Position numbers and translations under genes: made by a program. Shown piece by piece: positions 51,283 through 60,242 of a stretch of DNA of 64,000 nt. The notes under the pieces were generated by a model. That model saw only the letters and a program-made list of their open reading frames with translations, was not told the DNA's origin and did no database searches. Each line of letters opens with the position of its first letter. The stretch's first letter is position 1. Source of the DNA: Micromonospora alfalfae (GTDB lineage Bacteria > Actinomycetota > Actinomycetes > Mycobacteriales > Micromonosporaceae); assembly GCF_022230925.1 (NCBI RefSeq), contig NZ_JAKKFH010000061.1, positions 1 to 64,000 of the forward strand, read 5' to 3'.

Positions 51283-52842
51283 ATGACTGACGGACCCGGG
51301 CACACCACTACCTACGTGCACAGGGTGTTGGATCTCTTCGCCGAATTCGGCGACCGGGAGGCACTGGTCGGCGCCGATCAGCGGCTCACCTACACCGAGG
51401 CCGCCGTGCGGGTCCGGGCGATGGCCGCGACGTTGACCCGGCACGGCGTACGGCCCGGGTCGGCGGTGCTGGTGACCGTCGCGAACGCGGTGGAGGGTCC
51501 ACTGCTGCAACTCGCCCTGCACCTGCTCGGCTGCCGGACGATGTGGGTCGCCCCGGTGACAGCGCGGCGGGAGGTCGACGAGTTCATCCGGTTGGCCCGC
51601 CCGGACGCCCTGGTCTACGACGCCCGGGACCCGGCCGGTCTGGGCCCGGAGTTGGCCGCCGCGCTGCCCGGCACACCGGTGTGCTGTCTGGGCGCGGGCG
51701 GCGCCGGCCCCGACCTCACCGCCGACACCGACGTGACGCAGCTGCCGGCGTCCGTGCCGGCGCCCGAGTCGTTCCTGCAGACCAGCGGCACCACCGGCAG
51801 CCCCAAGCTGGTGCACCACCGGGAGAGCTTCTACGCCCAGATCCTCGCCCTGGCCGCCGACTTCCGCGCCGCCGGGTTCCCGCTGCTGCGGCACCTGTCG
51901 CACTCGCCGATGTGGCTGGCCAGTGGGCAGATCACCACACTGTTCAACCTGTTCACCGGTGGGGTGCTGTTCCTGCGCGACGAGTGGGACCCGGTGGCCT
52001 TCGTGGACACCGTGCAACGGGAGCGGATCAACTCGACCTTCGTCACCCCGCCGATGCTCTACGAGGTGTTGGACCACCCGGCGCTCGTCGACGCGGACTT
52101 CTCCGCCATGTTCATGTTCAACGTGGGCGCCGGGCCCGCCGCGCCCGCCCGGCTGCGCCAGGCCATCGCGCGGTTCGGTCCGGTGCTGCGCATCGTGTAC
52201 GGCCTCAGCGAGGCGGTCGTGATCACCGCGCTGCCCGGGCTGACCGACGATCCGGAGCACCCGGAGCGGTTGCGCTCCTGCGGGCGGCCCTACGGCGACG
52301 TCCGCATCGAGATCCGCGACGACGACGGCGCGGTGCTGCCGACCGGCCGCGACGGCGAGGTGTGGGTGCGGACCCGACTGAGCTTCGCCGGCTACCACGG
52401 TCAGCCCGAGCTGACCGCGCAGACGCTCGTCGACGGGTGGGTGCGGACCCGCGACATCGGCCACCTCGACGACGACGGCTACCTCTACCTCGTCGACCGG
52501 GCCCACGACATGATCGTCACGCATCGCCGGAACTGGGCGATCTTCTGCCGTCCCATCGAGGACGTGCTGGTCGGGCACCCCCAGGTACGGGCCGCCGCCG
52601 TGATCGGCGTGCCGGACGAGACGGTCGGCGAGGTGCCGTACGCGTACGTAGTGCTCGGGCCGGGCGCGACGGTCACCGGGGCGGAGCTGATCGAGCTGGT
52701 GACCGCCGAGCTCAACAAGATGTGGGCGCCGGCCGCCGTGGAGTTCCTCGACCGGCTGCCGGTGAACCGGTCGATGAAGGTTGACAAGCGGGCGCTGCGC
52801 GCACGGCACGCGGCCCGCCGGGCGGCGGCGGTCGGGGCGTGA
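51283..52842 (+). CDS. Class I adenylate-forming enzyme (acyl/aryl-CoA ligase or stand-alone A domain)
   Basis: 519 residues. P-loop TSGTTGSPK (167-175), FNVGAGPAAPARL, IVYGLSE (A5-type motif), DGWVRTRDIGHLDDDGYLYLVDR (A7) and the terminal catalytic Lys in NRSMKVDKRAL (~502). Activates a carboxylic acid as acyl-AMP. No carrier-protein or condensation domain is fused or nearby. The A8-A10 region after VDRAHDMIVTHRRNWAIFCRPIEDVL is slightly unusual: the common SGGxNI hinge is replaced by THRRNWAI. ATG 51283. Overlaps the MFS gene by 4 bp (GTGA). Confidence 0.9.
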   Translation: MTDGPGHTTTYVHRVLDLFAEFGDREALVGADQRLTYTEAAVRVRAMAATLTRHGVRPGSAVLVTVANAVEGPLLQLALHLLGCRTMWVAPVTARREVDEFIRLARPDALVYDARDPAGLGPELAAALPGTPVCCLGAGGAGPDLTADTDVTQLPASVPAPESFLQTSGTTGSPKLVHHRESFYAQILALAADFRAAGFPLLRHLSHSPMWLASGQITTLFNLFTGGVLFLRDEWDPVAFVDTVQRERINSTFVTPPMLYEVLDHPALVDADFSAMFMFNVGAGPAAPARLRQAIARFGPVLRIVYGLSEAVVITALPGLTDDPEHPERLRSCGRPYGDVRIEIRDDDGAVLPTGRDGEVWVRTRLSFAGYHGQPELTAQTLVDGWVRTRDIGHLDDDGYLYLVDRAHDMIVTHRRNWAIFCRPIEDVLVGHPQVRAAAVIGVPDETVGEVPYAYVVLGPGATVTGAELIELVTAELNKMWAPAAVEFLDRLPVNRSMKVDKRALRARHAARRAAAVGA

Positions 52843-54062
52843 CCCCCCGCCGGCAACTGGTGGTCCTGGTCAGCGCGGACCTGATCTCCAACCTGGGCAC
52901 CCGCATCTCGGTGGTGACCATCCCGTGGCTGGTGCTGGTCACCACCGGCAGCCCCACCAAGATGGGCCTGGTCGCGTTCGCCGAGACCCTGCCGTACCTG
53001 CTGTCCAGCGCGTTGGGCACGCCCTGGGCGGACCGGATCGGCCTGCGCCGTACCTCGATCCTCTGCGACGCGGGCAGCGCGGTGGTGATGGTCGTCGTGG
53101 CGCTGACCCCGTGGTTGGGCTTCGTCCCGCTGGTGGCGCTCGTCGCGGTGGCCGGCGCGCTGCGGGGCATCGGGGACCGGGTGAAGCACGTGATGTTCCG
53201 CCCGGTCGCGGAGGCCGCCGGAGTGCCGCTGATCCGGCTGACCTCCGCGTACGACGGGCTCAGCAGGGTGGTGACGTTGTTCGGCGCCGCAGTGGGCGGC
53301 CTGCTGATCGCCGTCTTCGGGGTGACCGAGGCGATCCTCATCGACGCGGCCAGCTTCGGGGTCTGCGCGCTGCTCATCGGCGTCCTGGTCCGCCCGCCGG
53401 CCGGCCCGACGCAACCCGCCCAGCCGGAAGGTTACCTGCGCGCCCTGCGGGGTGGCTTCAGTTACCTAAGCCGGGACCGGCCGCTGCTCGGCATGCTCGC
53501 CGTCATCTCGGCGCTGAACATGGTGGCCAACGCCAGCGTGGCCGTCTACATCCCGGTCTGGGTCGCCCGGGAGCTGCCCGGCCCGAGCGGTCTCGGCCTG
53601 GTGCTGGCGGCGTTCTCGGCGGGCGCGCTGCTGGGCAATCTGGTGTTCACCGCGCTCGGCCCCCGGCTGCCCCGGCAGCTGACGTTCCTGGTCGGCGCGC
53701 TGGTCGCCGGCACGCCCCGGCTGGTGGCGCTGGCGATCAGCGACGAACTGCCGGTGGTGCTCGTGGTGACGTTCCTGTCCGGAATCGGCATCGCGGCGGT
53801 CAACCCGCTGCTCGGGGTGGCGCTCTACGAGCGGGTGCCACCGGAGTTGCAGACCCGGGTGATCGGCATCGCCGGTTCGTTGGCGTTCGTCGGGTTGCCG
53901 GTCGGCGCGCTGCTCGGCGGCTGGTCGGTGGACGCCTTGGGATTCACCCCGGCCCTGCTGACAATGGCGGCGGCGTGTCTGGTCGTCACCGCGTACCCGC
54001 TGCTGAGCAGGGCCTCCGGCCCGGAGACACCGGCGCGGCCCACCCCCGTCACCACACCCTGA
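52839..54062 (+). CDS. MFS transporter
   Basis: 407 residues with about twelve membrane helices; NLGTRISVVTIPWLVLVTTGSP at the start and TPWADRIGLRRTSILCDAGSA (loop 2-3 DxxGxR-type signature) fit the MFS_3/EntS-like exporter group. GTG 52839 overlaps the ligase stop, so it likely exports the ligase-dependent product or protects the cell from it. Confidence 0.92.
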   Translation: MTPRRQLVVLVSADLISNLGTRISVVTIPWLVLVTTGSPTKMGLVAFAETLPYLLSSALGTPWADRIGLRRTSILCDAGSAVVMVVVALTPWLGFVPLVALVAVAGALRGIGDRVKHVMFRPVAEAAGVPLIRLTSAYDGLSRVVTLFGAAVGGLLIAVFGVTEAILIDAASFGVCALLIGVLVRPPAGPTQPAQPEGYLRALRGGFSYLSRDRPLLGMLAVISALNMVANASVAVYIPVWVARELPGPSGLGLVLAAFSAGALLGNLVFTALGPRLPRQLTFLVGALVAGTPRLVALAISDELPVVLVVTFLSGIGIAAVNPLLGVALYERVPPELQTRVIGIAGSLAFVGLPVGALLGGWSVDALGFTPALLTMAAACLVVTAYPLLSRASGPETPARPTPVTTP

Positions 54063-54088
54063 CGGGTTCCAGCCTGCCTCGCGTGGTC

Positions 54089-55294
54089 CTACCGCACCAC
54101 TGCCCGCTCTGCCCGACGGGCCCGACACTCAGGGTCGTTGCGGTGGGCGTCGGCTGCCGGCCGGATCACGCCGGCCGGCAGTTGCGTCAGGGCGTCCACG
54201 AACGCGCAGCGCAGGGCCTCACTCGCGACCCCTTCGAGGTTCGCCCCGCTCAGGTCGACGCCGAGCATTTCGGCGCCGAACAGATCTGCGTTGGTCAGGT
54301 CCGCGCCCGCCAGGTCGGCGTCGGTCAGATCCGTGCTGGACAGGTCCACGTCGGTCAGCACGGCGAAACGCAGGCTCGCGTCGACCAGGCTCGCGCCGAC
54401 GAGGGTGGCGTGGTCCAGTTCCACCCGGTCCACTTGCGCGTGCTGCAGGTCCGCCCCGCTGAGGTTGGCGCCGCGCAGCTCCGTGCCGATCAGTTCGACG
54501 TTGGTCAGGTTGGCGCCGGTCAGGTCCGCGTCGGTCAGATCGGCGTCGGAGAGGTTCGTCCCTTCCAAATTCGCCAGGCTCAGGTCCATTCCGGCCAGGT
54601 CCATCCCGCGCAGGTCGGTGCGGGACAGGTCGACGCGGGTCAGATCCGGCCGCCCGCCGATCGAGTCACTGTCGCCCAGCGCGGCCAGAGCGGCCTGGAT
54701 GTCCACCGGGGGCAGTGCCAAGGTGCCCTCGACGGAGGTCGCCCCCGCGGCCTTGTCGCTGCGGGCCGGGATGCGAGCCGCCCCGCCGACGGAGTGGACG
54801 CGGACGAACGCCGACAGGATCTCCACCACGGCAGACCGATCGGCCGCGGAATCGCGCATGATCCGTCGCAGGGCGTGGATGGCACCCAGGCGCACGTCCA
54901 CCTTCTCGGCGCCGGGCTGCCCCAACTGTTCGATCGACGCGGTGAAGCGGTCGGTGATCTGCCCCTGCGCGGTGAGGCGTTGCTGCTCGCGGTTGGCCTC
55001 CTGTTGCGCACGGTTGGCCGCGTTGGTGATGAACAGCCCAACCGCGAGGACGATAACCGACAGGATGCTCCCCAGGCCGAGCAACCGTTGCCACGGGTCC
55101 GGTCTGAGCTCCAGGGAGGCGCTCGGGGCCAACTCCAGCCGGGTTGCCGACGGTCGGCGGGGGTGCAGGACGCGCGAAGCGACGGTAGCCGGCCGAGGCC
55201 GTCCACCGCGGGTCGGGCGGACGGGGGCCGGGGTGGGGGCACCGGCACGCCAGGCGGCGCGGACGGCGGCTAGTCGAGCGCGGATGGTCGCCAC
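54089..55294 (-). CDS. Membrane-anchored pentapeptide-repeat protein
   Basis: 401 residues. Pro/Arg-rich N-terminus, one membrane helix (LGLGSILSVIVLAVGLFITNAA, ~72-95), a coiled-coil-like stretch (QQEANREQQRLTAQGQITDRFTASIEQLG), a helical module with RLGAIHALRRIMRDSAADRSAVVEILSAFVR, then about thirty A(D/N)LxG-type pentapeptides (~215-370) that form a right-handed quadrilateral beta-helix. The middle module is common in actinobacterial pentapeptide proteins of unknown function. GTG 55294. Convergent with the MFS gene. Confidence 0.9.
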   Translation of the reverse strand: MATIRARLAAVRAAWRAGAPTPAPVRPTRGGRPRPATVASRVLHPRRPSATRLELAPSASLELRPDPWQRLLGLGSILSVIVLAVGLFITNAANRAQQEANREQQRLTAQGQITDRFTASIEQLGQPGAEKVDVRLGAIHALRRIMRDSAADRSAVVEILSAFVRVHSVGGAARIPARSDKAAGATSVEGTLALPPVDIQAALAALGDSDSIGGRPDLTRVDLSRTDLRGMDLAGMDLSLANLEGTNLSDADLTDADLTGANLTNVELIGTELRGANLSGADLQHAQVDRVELDHATLVGASLVDASLRFAVLTDVDLSSTDLTDADLAGADLTNADLFGAEMLGVDLSGANLEGVASEALRCAFVDALTQLPAGVIRPAADAHRNDPECRARRAERAVVR

Positions 55295-55393
55295 GACCTC
55301 TATTTGACCCGACGTGCGCTACCCCTGCCGTCACCACCCGGACGCCCGGCAAACCGATTGCGGGGCAAGCCCGGCTGCCGCAGGCTCGGACCG

Positions 55394-56317
55394 ATGAGCG
55401 CGCAACCGCCGCGGGGTGTCCCCGTGACCGACGACGCCGTGGCCGACCGGATCGACGTGGCACTGGTCCGCCGGCTGGTGGCCGAGCAGTTCCCCCGGTG
55501 GGCGGATCTACCGATCCGCCCCGTCGCTGTCGACGGCTGGGACAACCGCACGTTCCACCTGGGCGAGGAGATGAGCGTGCGGCTGCCCAGCGGTGCCGGG
55601 TACGCCCTCCAGGTCGCCAAGGAGCAGCGTTGGCTGCCGGTGCTCGGGCCACAGTTGCCGGTGCAGGTGCCGACCCCGCTCGGTCACGGCCGGCCCGGGG
55701 CGGAATACCCGTACCCGTGGTCGGTCTACCGGTGGATCGACGGGCGGACCGCCCACGCCGAGCGGATCGACGACCTGACCCGGTTCGCCACCGACCTTGC
55801 TGCCTTCCTGCGCGCCCTGCGCGGCGTGGACGCCACCGACGGTCCGGCGGCCGGCCCGCACAGCGCCTGGCGGGGTGGCCCGCTGTCCACCTACGACGCC
55901 GAGACCCGGGCGGCGATCGAGACGCATCGCGACCGGGTGCCGGTCGACGTCGTCACCGGCATCTGGCAGGCCGCACTCGACGCCACCTGGACCGGGCCGG
56001 CGGTCTGGTTCCACGGCGACGTCGCGGACGGCAACCTGCTGGTCCGCGACGGCCGGCTCGCCGCCGTCATCGACTTCGGCTGCTCCGGAGTGGGCGACCC
56101 CGCCTGCGACACAGTGATCGCCTGGACCCTGCTGCACAGCCCCAGCCGGGCCACCTTCCGCGCCGCGCTCGGCCTCGACGACGCCACCTGGGCCCGCGGA
56201 CGAGGCTGGGCGCTGTGGAAGGCGCTGATCACCCTGGACAGTGGGGACCCGGCCAAGGCCGAGTGGGCCGGGCGGGTGCTCGGCGAACTCCTCGCCGAGC
56301 ACAGCGTGGCCCGCTGA
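55394..56317 (+). CDS. Aminoglycoside phosphotransferase (APH) family kinase-like protein
   Basis: 307 residues. Nucleotide-binding N-lobe (VDGWDNRTFHLGEEMSVRLPS), Brenner motif VWFHGDVADGNLLVRDG (catalytic Asp and Asn) and metal motif VIDFGCSGVGDPACD. The family includes streptomycin and macrolide kinases, but most chromosomal members have unknown small-molecule or sugar substrates; resistance cannot be claimed. ATG 55394. Confidence 0.92.
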   Translation: MSAQPPRGVPVTDDAVADRIDVALVRRLVAEQFPRWADLPIRPVAVDGWDNRTFHLGEEMSVRLPSGAGYALQVAKEQRWLPVLGPQLPVQVPTPLGHGRPGAEYPYPWSVYRWIDGRTAHAERIDDLTRFATDLAAFLRALRGVDATDGPAAGPHSAWRGGPLSTYDAETRAAIETHRDRVPVDVVTGIWQAALDATWTGPAVWFHGDVADGNLLVRDGRLAAVIDFGCSGVGDPACDTVIAWTLLHSPSRATFRAALGLDDATWARGRGWALWKALITLDSGDPAKAEWAGRVLGELLAEHSVAR

Positions 56318-56331
56318 AAAACTGGGGCCCG

Positions 56332-56907
56332 TCAGCGCCCGGCTGCGGCCGGGCTGGCGTGTTCGGTACGGCAGCGTGGGCAGCGCAGTCGCGTCCCGGC
56401 TGTCGTCCGGGGCACCCGGAGCCGCTGACCGCAACCGCAGGTCATCACCGGGGCCGACGCGCGTAGGTATTCGTCCCGCTCCCGGCGTGGCCACTGACAG
56501 TGGCAGCGGGCGCACCACTGTGGTGGGTAGCTGTGGTAGTGGGCCAGGCCGAACGCGCCCGCGACCATCAGCGCGGCAGGGACCAGCAGGCCGAGCGGCG
56601 CGAGCAGCGCGGTCGGCACTCCGCCGACGCCGTCGGACACCAGGACGGCGACCACGGTGAGCACAACCACCGGCACACCGAGCACTGTGAACCCGAAACC
56701 CCAGGCGAAGGCCAGCATCGACGGCAGGAACATCCACATGCCACCGGGTGCCCACCGGCGGACCCCGTACCCGCCGCAGCGCGGGCAGTTCGGCGAGGCG
56801 CGGTGCGGCACCGACCGCAGCGCCTTCGGCGCCAGCCACTGAACCAGGAGCTTGAGGATCTCCTCGACCAGTTTCGTGGCGAGGGCCTGAAGGAACGAAC
56901 CGAGCAT
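56332..56907 (-). CDS. Zinc-ribbon membrane protein of unknown function
   Basis: 191 residues. N-terminal amphipathic helix (SFLQALATKLVEEILKLLVQWLAP), CPRCGG knuckle near 48, two or three membrane helices (MFLPSMLAFAWGFGFTVLGVPVVVLTVVAVLV; LLAPLGLLVPAALMVAGAFGLA), then CARCHCQW, TCGCGQRLRVP and CPRCRTEH knuckles, so two or more zinc ribbons face the cytosol. ATG 56907 is supported by GGAGGT; the frame extends upstream without support. Confidence 0.75.
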   Translation of the reverse strand: MLGSFLQALATKLVEEILKLLVQWLAPKALRSVPHRASPNCPRCGGYGVRRWAPGGMWMFLPSMLAFAWGFGFTVLGVPVVVLTVVAVLVSDGVGGVPTALLAPLGLLVPAALMVAGAFGLAHYHSYPPQWCARCHCQWPRRERDEYLRASAPVMTCGCGQRLRVPRTTAGTRLRCPRCRTEHASPAAAGR

Positions 56908-57128
56908 GCGGCCACCTCCCTCGCCGATGGATTCTGCGGTCAGCCCACCGCCCATGGTGGGCGTTGGGTGCCACCAGCCCACCCCGGCGCGCCGACGCGG
57001 CGTCGTCCACGACGCCAATCCGACAGCGTCCGCGCGTTGTTCGTCGGACGTTCGGCTGCTGGCCGCGCGGGCGTCGGCCGGGGACGGCTAGCGTCGACCG
57101 TCGTCACCGCACCTGGAGGCTGCCGCGT

Positions 57129-58067
57129 ATGACGTCGTCACCCACCCGCCGTCGCACCGCCGAGGTCACCGCCGTGCGCCGGATCGGCGACGGTGCGCCG
57201 CACAACGCGTTCACCGACCTGATCCGGTACGCCGGGAGCTGGTTCTGCGCCTTCCGGGAGGCAAGCACCCACCTGAGCGACGACGGCGTGATCCGGGTGC
57301 TGACGTCGACCGACGGCCGGTCCTGGACCTCCGCGACGGTCATCCGGCAGGCCGACGCCGACCTGCGCGACCCCCGCTTCGTGACGCGACCCGACGGGCG
57401 GCTGCAACTGCTGGCTGCAGCCGCCACCGGCGCGGTCACCAAGACGTTCCAGACGGTGACCTGGCTCTCCACCGACGGGCATGCCTTTGGCGATCCGACC
57501 CCGGTGGGTGAACCGGACGTCTGGGTGTGGCGGGCGGCCTGGCATGACGACGCGATGTACGGCGTCGGCTACGCCACCCGGGAGCCGAGGTTCGCCCGGC
57601 TCTACCGCAGCACGGACGGGGTGGACCTGCGGCCCTGGGCGCCGGCGCTGTTCGAGGACGGGTACCCCAACGAGTCCGGTCTGGTCTTCGCCCCGGACGG
57701 CACCGCCCTCTGCCTGCTGCGGCGGGACGCGGGCACCGCGAGCGCGCAGCTCGGCCGGGCCGTGCCGCCGTACCGGGACTGGACCTGGACGGATCTGGGT
57801 GTCCAGGTGGGCGGGCCGACGCTGCTCCGCCTGCCCGACGGGCTGCTGCTGGCCGGGGTGCGGCTGCACGACGGCGAGGTCCGCACCTCGATCTGCGTCG
57901 TCGACCCGGACCGGGGCGAGCTGACCGAGCTGGTCGCGCTGCCGTCCGGCGGCGACACCAGCTACCCCGGACTGGTCTGGCACGACGACCTGCTGTGGGT
58001 GAGCTACTACTCGTCGCACGAGGGGCGGACCTGTGTCTACCTGGCCGAGGTCAGCCTGACCGGCTGA
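57129..58067 (+). CDS. Sialidase-like beta-propeller protein
   Basis: 312 residues, no signal peptide. AFTDLIRYAGSWFCAFREASTH, Asp-box-like STDGRSWT, DLRDPRFVTRPDGRLQLLAAA, STDGHAFGDP, YPNESGLVFAPDGTALCLLRRD and TSYPGLVWHDDLLWVSYYSS match the exo-alpha-sialidase/neuraminidase-like propeller superfamily. The Arg triad of true sialidases cannot be confirmed. ATG 57129. Probably co-transcribed with the SGNH hydrolase 39 bp downstream; both could process glycans. Confidence 0.8.
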   Translation: MTSSPTRRRTAEVTAVRRIGDGAPHNAFTDLIRYAGSWFCAFREASTHLSDDGVIRVLTSTDGRSWTSATVIRQADADLRDPRFVTRPDGRLQLLAAAATGAVTKTFQTVTWLSTDGHAFGDPTPVGEPDVWVWRAAWHDDAMYGVGYATREPRFARLYRSTDGVDLRPWAPALFEDGYPNESGLVFAPDGTALCLLRRDAGTASAQLGRAVPPYRDWTWTDLGVQVGGPTLLRLPDGLLLAGVRLHDGEVRTSICVVDPDRGELTELVALPSGGDTSYPGLVWHDDLLWVSYYSSHEGRTCVYLAEVSLTG

Positions 58068-58106
58068 GCCTGGCCCGGCAGCCCGACGGTCGGCTAGCGT
58101 GCCGGC

Positions 58107-58799
58107 ATGCCATCGACGCTCACCGAATCGACGGACCCGTACTGTCTGCGCCCCGGGGAGGCCACCGACCTGCTGAGCGGGCACCCGTGGCGGCGGTTCG
58201 TGGCGCTCGGCGACAGCGTCGTGGAGGGCATGTGTGAGCCGACACCTGGTTACCCGGACGTGCAGTGGGTCGACCGGGTCGCCGCCGAGCTGACCGCCGT
58301 GCGCCCCGAGCTGGCGTACCGGAATCTGGGTCGACGCGGGCTGCGCGCGCACCAGGTGCGGGCCACCCAGCTCGCCCCGGCACTGGCCTTCGCACCGGAC
58401 CTGGCGCTGGTCGTCTGCGGCGGCAACGACGCCTTCCACCCGGCGTACGACGCGGAGGCGGTGGACGCCGAGCTGACCACGATGATCATCGCGCTGCGCG
58501 AGGTGGGCGCCGCCGTGATCACAGTGGGCATGTTCGACGTCTCGCACAGCCCGGCGGTGCCCGAGCACGTCCGGCCCGGCCTGGGCGAGCGAATGCGCCG
58601 CCTGTCGGCACACACCGCAAGCCTGGCCGAGCACCTGGACACCGTCCACGTGCACCTCAGCGACCACCCGTTGACGGCCGACCCCACCCTCTACAGCACC
58701 GACGGCCGCCACGGCAGCGCCCGCAGCGACGCCATAGCGACAGCCCAAACCCTCCGCACCCTGTCCCCTCACCGCCTCCCCAAACCCCCACCGCGTTGA
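58107..58799 (+). CDS. Cytosolic SGNH/GDSL hydrolase ending in a palindromic element
   Basis: 230 residues. Block I FVALGDSVVEGM (nucleophile Ser), NLGRRGLRAHQV, VVCGGNDAFHP (Asn/Asp block). The expected C-terminal DxxH lies in the segment DGRHGSARSDAIATAQ. The last ~20 residues (TLSPHRLPKPPPR) are Pro/Arg-rich and unlike the domain. The TGA stop (58797-58799) is the first three bases of an AT-rich inverted repeat, so the natural C-terminus may have been replaced by element insertion. Confidence 0.85.
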   Translation: MPSTLTESTDPYCLRPGEATDLLSGHPWRRFVALGDSVVEGMCEPTPGYPDVQWVDRVAAELTAVRPELAYRNLGRRGLRAHQVRATQLAPALAFAPDLALVVCGGNDAFHPAYDAEAVDAELTTMIIALREVGAAVITVGMFDVSHSPAVPEHVRPGLGERMRRLSAHTASLAEHLDTVHVHLSDHPLTADPTLYSTDGRHGSARSDAIATAQTLRTLSPHRLPKPPPR

Positions 58800-58853
58800 T
58801 CATGAAGTTATTGCCACGACACGCCGGCGGGGAGGGCAATAACTTCATGATCA
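58797..58853. repeat. AT-rich inverted repeat (REP-like) providing a stop codon
   Basis: Perfect 19-bp arms 58797-58815 (TGATCATGAAGTTATTGCC) and 58835-58853, 19-nt GC-rich spacer. Base composition is far from its surroundings. The left arm supplies the stop of the SGNH gene. Confidence 0.85.
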
Positions 58854-58855
58854 CC

Positions 58856-58883
58856 GGGGCTGAGGTGGGGGTGGGGGTGGGGG
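58856..58883 (+). other. G-quadruplex-forming tract
   Basis: GGGG-CTGAGGT-GGGGG-T-GGGGG-T-GGGGG: four G-runs with short loops, directly after the inverted repeat and before the stop of the minus-strand ATP-grasp gene. It would be C-rich in that gene's transcript. Confidence 0.65.
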
Positions 58884-60242
58884 TCAGCCGGTTAGGAGGA
58901 CTCCGGTTAGGAGGACGCCGTGGGCCAGGTTGAGGACTCCGTCGCAGCCGGGGTAGCCGACCCGCGCCAGGCCGCCGGACGCCTGCCGGCCGAACAGGTA
59001 CGGGGCCAGGGAGTACGGGACGTCGGCGGTGACCGTCTCACCGGTCTCGATCTGGACGAAGTCCATCGGCACCCGGTCGGTCGACAGGTACTCCTGAAGG
59101 ATCGCGCCACCCTGCCCGGCGGCGGCCCGTACGCCGTCGGCCCAGTCCGTCGGGCTCAGCTCGGGGCCGAGCAGCACACCGATCCCGGCTGAGCCGTCGG
59201 CCGGTTTGACCACCAGCCTCGCCTGCTCGGCGATGGCCCGGTCGAGCACCGCGCCGGTCAACGGCACCGTGTACGGCACGTGCCGGCGGATCAGTGCCTG
59301 GTCGTCGACGGGTAGCCCGTCCACGTCCTCCCACAGCCAGGCGAACGTGGTCTTGTTGCCGAGCAGCCAGGCCGCCGCCGACACGAACATCGGTAGGGTG
59401 CCGGCGGCGAGGGCCACTGCCACCGCGTCCAGGCCAGCGGTCGGGGTGACCCGGTTGGGCACGAACAGCCGGAACAGCGCGTCGACAGGTGCGCCGTCGA
59501 CGACCAGGCGGTTGTCGGCGTCCACAGTGGCGGTGGCGACCGGGGCGATGACCAGGTCGATACCGAAGTCGCGGGCCCGTACGGCGAGCGGGTCGAGGAT
59601 CCGGATGAACGTCTGCGGGTCGTCGAGGCCCGGGTAGTCGCCGTCGAAGTCCATCAGCAGCGCCACCCGGGCGCCCTCGGGCAGCCGCAGCTCCTCGCGG
59701 ATCGCCACGAATCGCTGGTCCAGCAGTGAGGGCGCGGCCCGCGCCGGCAGATCGTCGAGGATGCCGTGCTCCCGGTAGAGGCCCTCGTACCGCTGGATGA
59801 CGGTGTCGGCGTCGAACCCGCCGCCGAGGCTGCTGTCGATGTTGTACTCGACGAACTTCGGCACCCCGGCGGAGAAGATCACGTCCGGGCGGTACGCGGC
59901 CAGCAGCGCCTCGGTCAGCGGCTCGGCCTCGTCCAGCAGCCGGGTCTCCCCCACCGGTACGCCGAGCAGCCGGCGCAGCTCACCCGCGGTGCCGGCCCGC
60001 CGACGGCAGGCGTCGAGGATGAGCTGGGCGAGCCGGTCGCAGACGTCGTTGAGCTGCCGCCAGGCGTCGGCCGTGAGCACCGGGGGTCGGGCCAACCGCC
60101 ACTGCTTGTTGTAGGTGGCCCGGCCGTGGAAGACCTGCTCCCAGGCCGCCGCCCCACTGGCCACCATGGCCCGGCGGGCCTGCTCCGGCAGGTCGGTCCA
60201 GGCCCGGTCAGCCGCCGGCCACTGATAGTTCGGGTCGATCAT
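58884..60242 (-). CDS. ATP-grasp-like enzyme of an undescribed operon
   Basis: 452 residues. Features of a pre-ATP-grasp plus ATP-grasp arrangement as in glutathionylspermidine-synthase-like ligases: FVEYNIDSSLGG (EYN 132-134), VALLMDFDGDYPG (196-204), LLGNKTTFAWLWED, the nucleotide Lys/Gly-loop VVKPADGSAGIGVLLG (K346) and an acceptor-side Glu in ILQEYLSTDRVPMDF (~384). Likely forms an amide from a carboxylate via acyl phosphate. The C-terminus ends VLLTGVLLTG, a 15-bp tandem duplication at 58888-58917. ATG 60242 overlaps the E1-beta stop by 4 bp (ATGA). Last gene of the operon; family assignment is moderate. Confidence 0.72.
   Translation of the reverse strand: MIDPNYQWPAADRAWTDLPEQARRAMVASGAAAWEQVFHGRATYNKQWRLARPPVLTADAWRQLNDVCDRLAQLILDACRRRAGTAGELRRLLGVPVGETRLLDEAEPLTEALLAAYRPDVIFSAGVPKFVEYNIDSSLGGGFDADTVIQRYEGLYREHGILDDLPARAAPSLLDQRFVAIREELRLPEGARVALLMDFDGDYPGLDDPQTFIRILDPLAVRARDFGIDLVIAPVATATVDADNRLVVDGAPVDALFRLFVPNRVTPTAGLDAVAVALAAGTLPMFVSAAAWLLGNKTTFAWLWEDVDGLPVDDQALIRRHVPYTVPLTGAVLDRAIAEQARLVVKPADGSAGIGVLLGPELSPTDWADGVRAAAGQGGAILQEYLSTDRVPMDFVQIETGETVTADVPYSLAPYLFGRQASGGLARVGYPGCDGVLNLAHGVLLTGVLLTG

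Noticed and set aside
55394..56317. Aminoglycoside resistance gene
   Set aside because: Only the general APH fold is visible and there is no antibiotic gene context; resistance is not supported.
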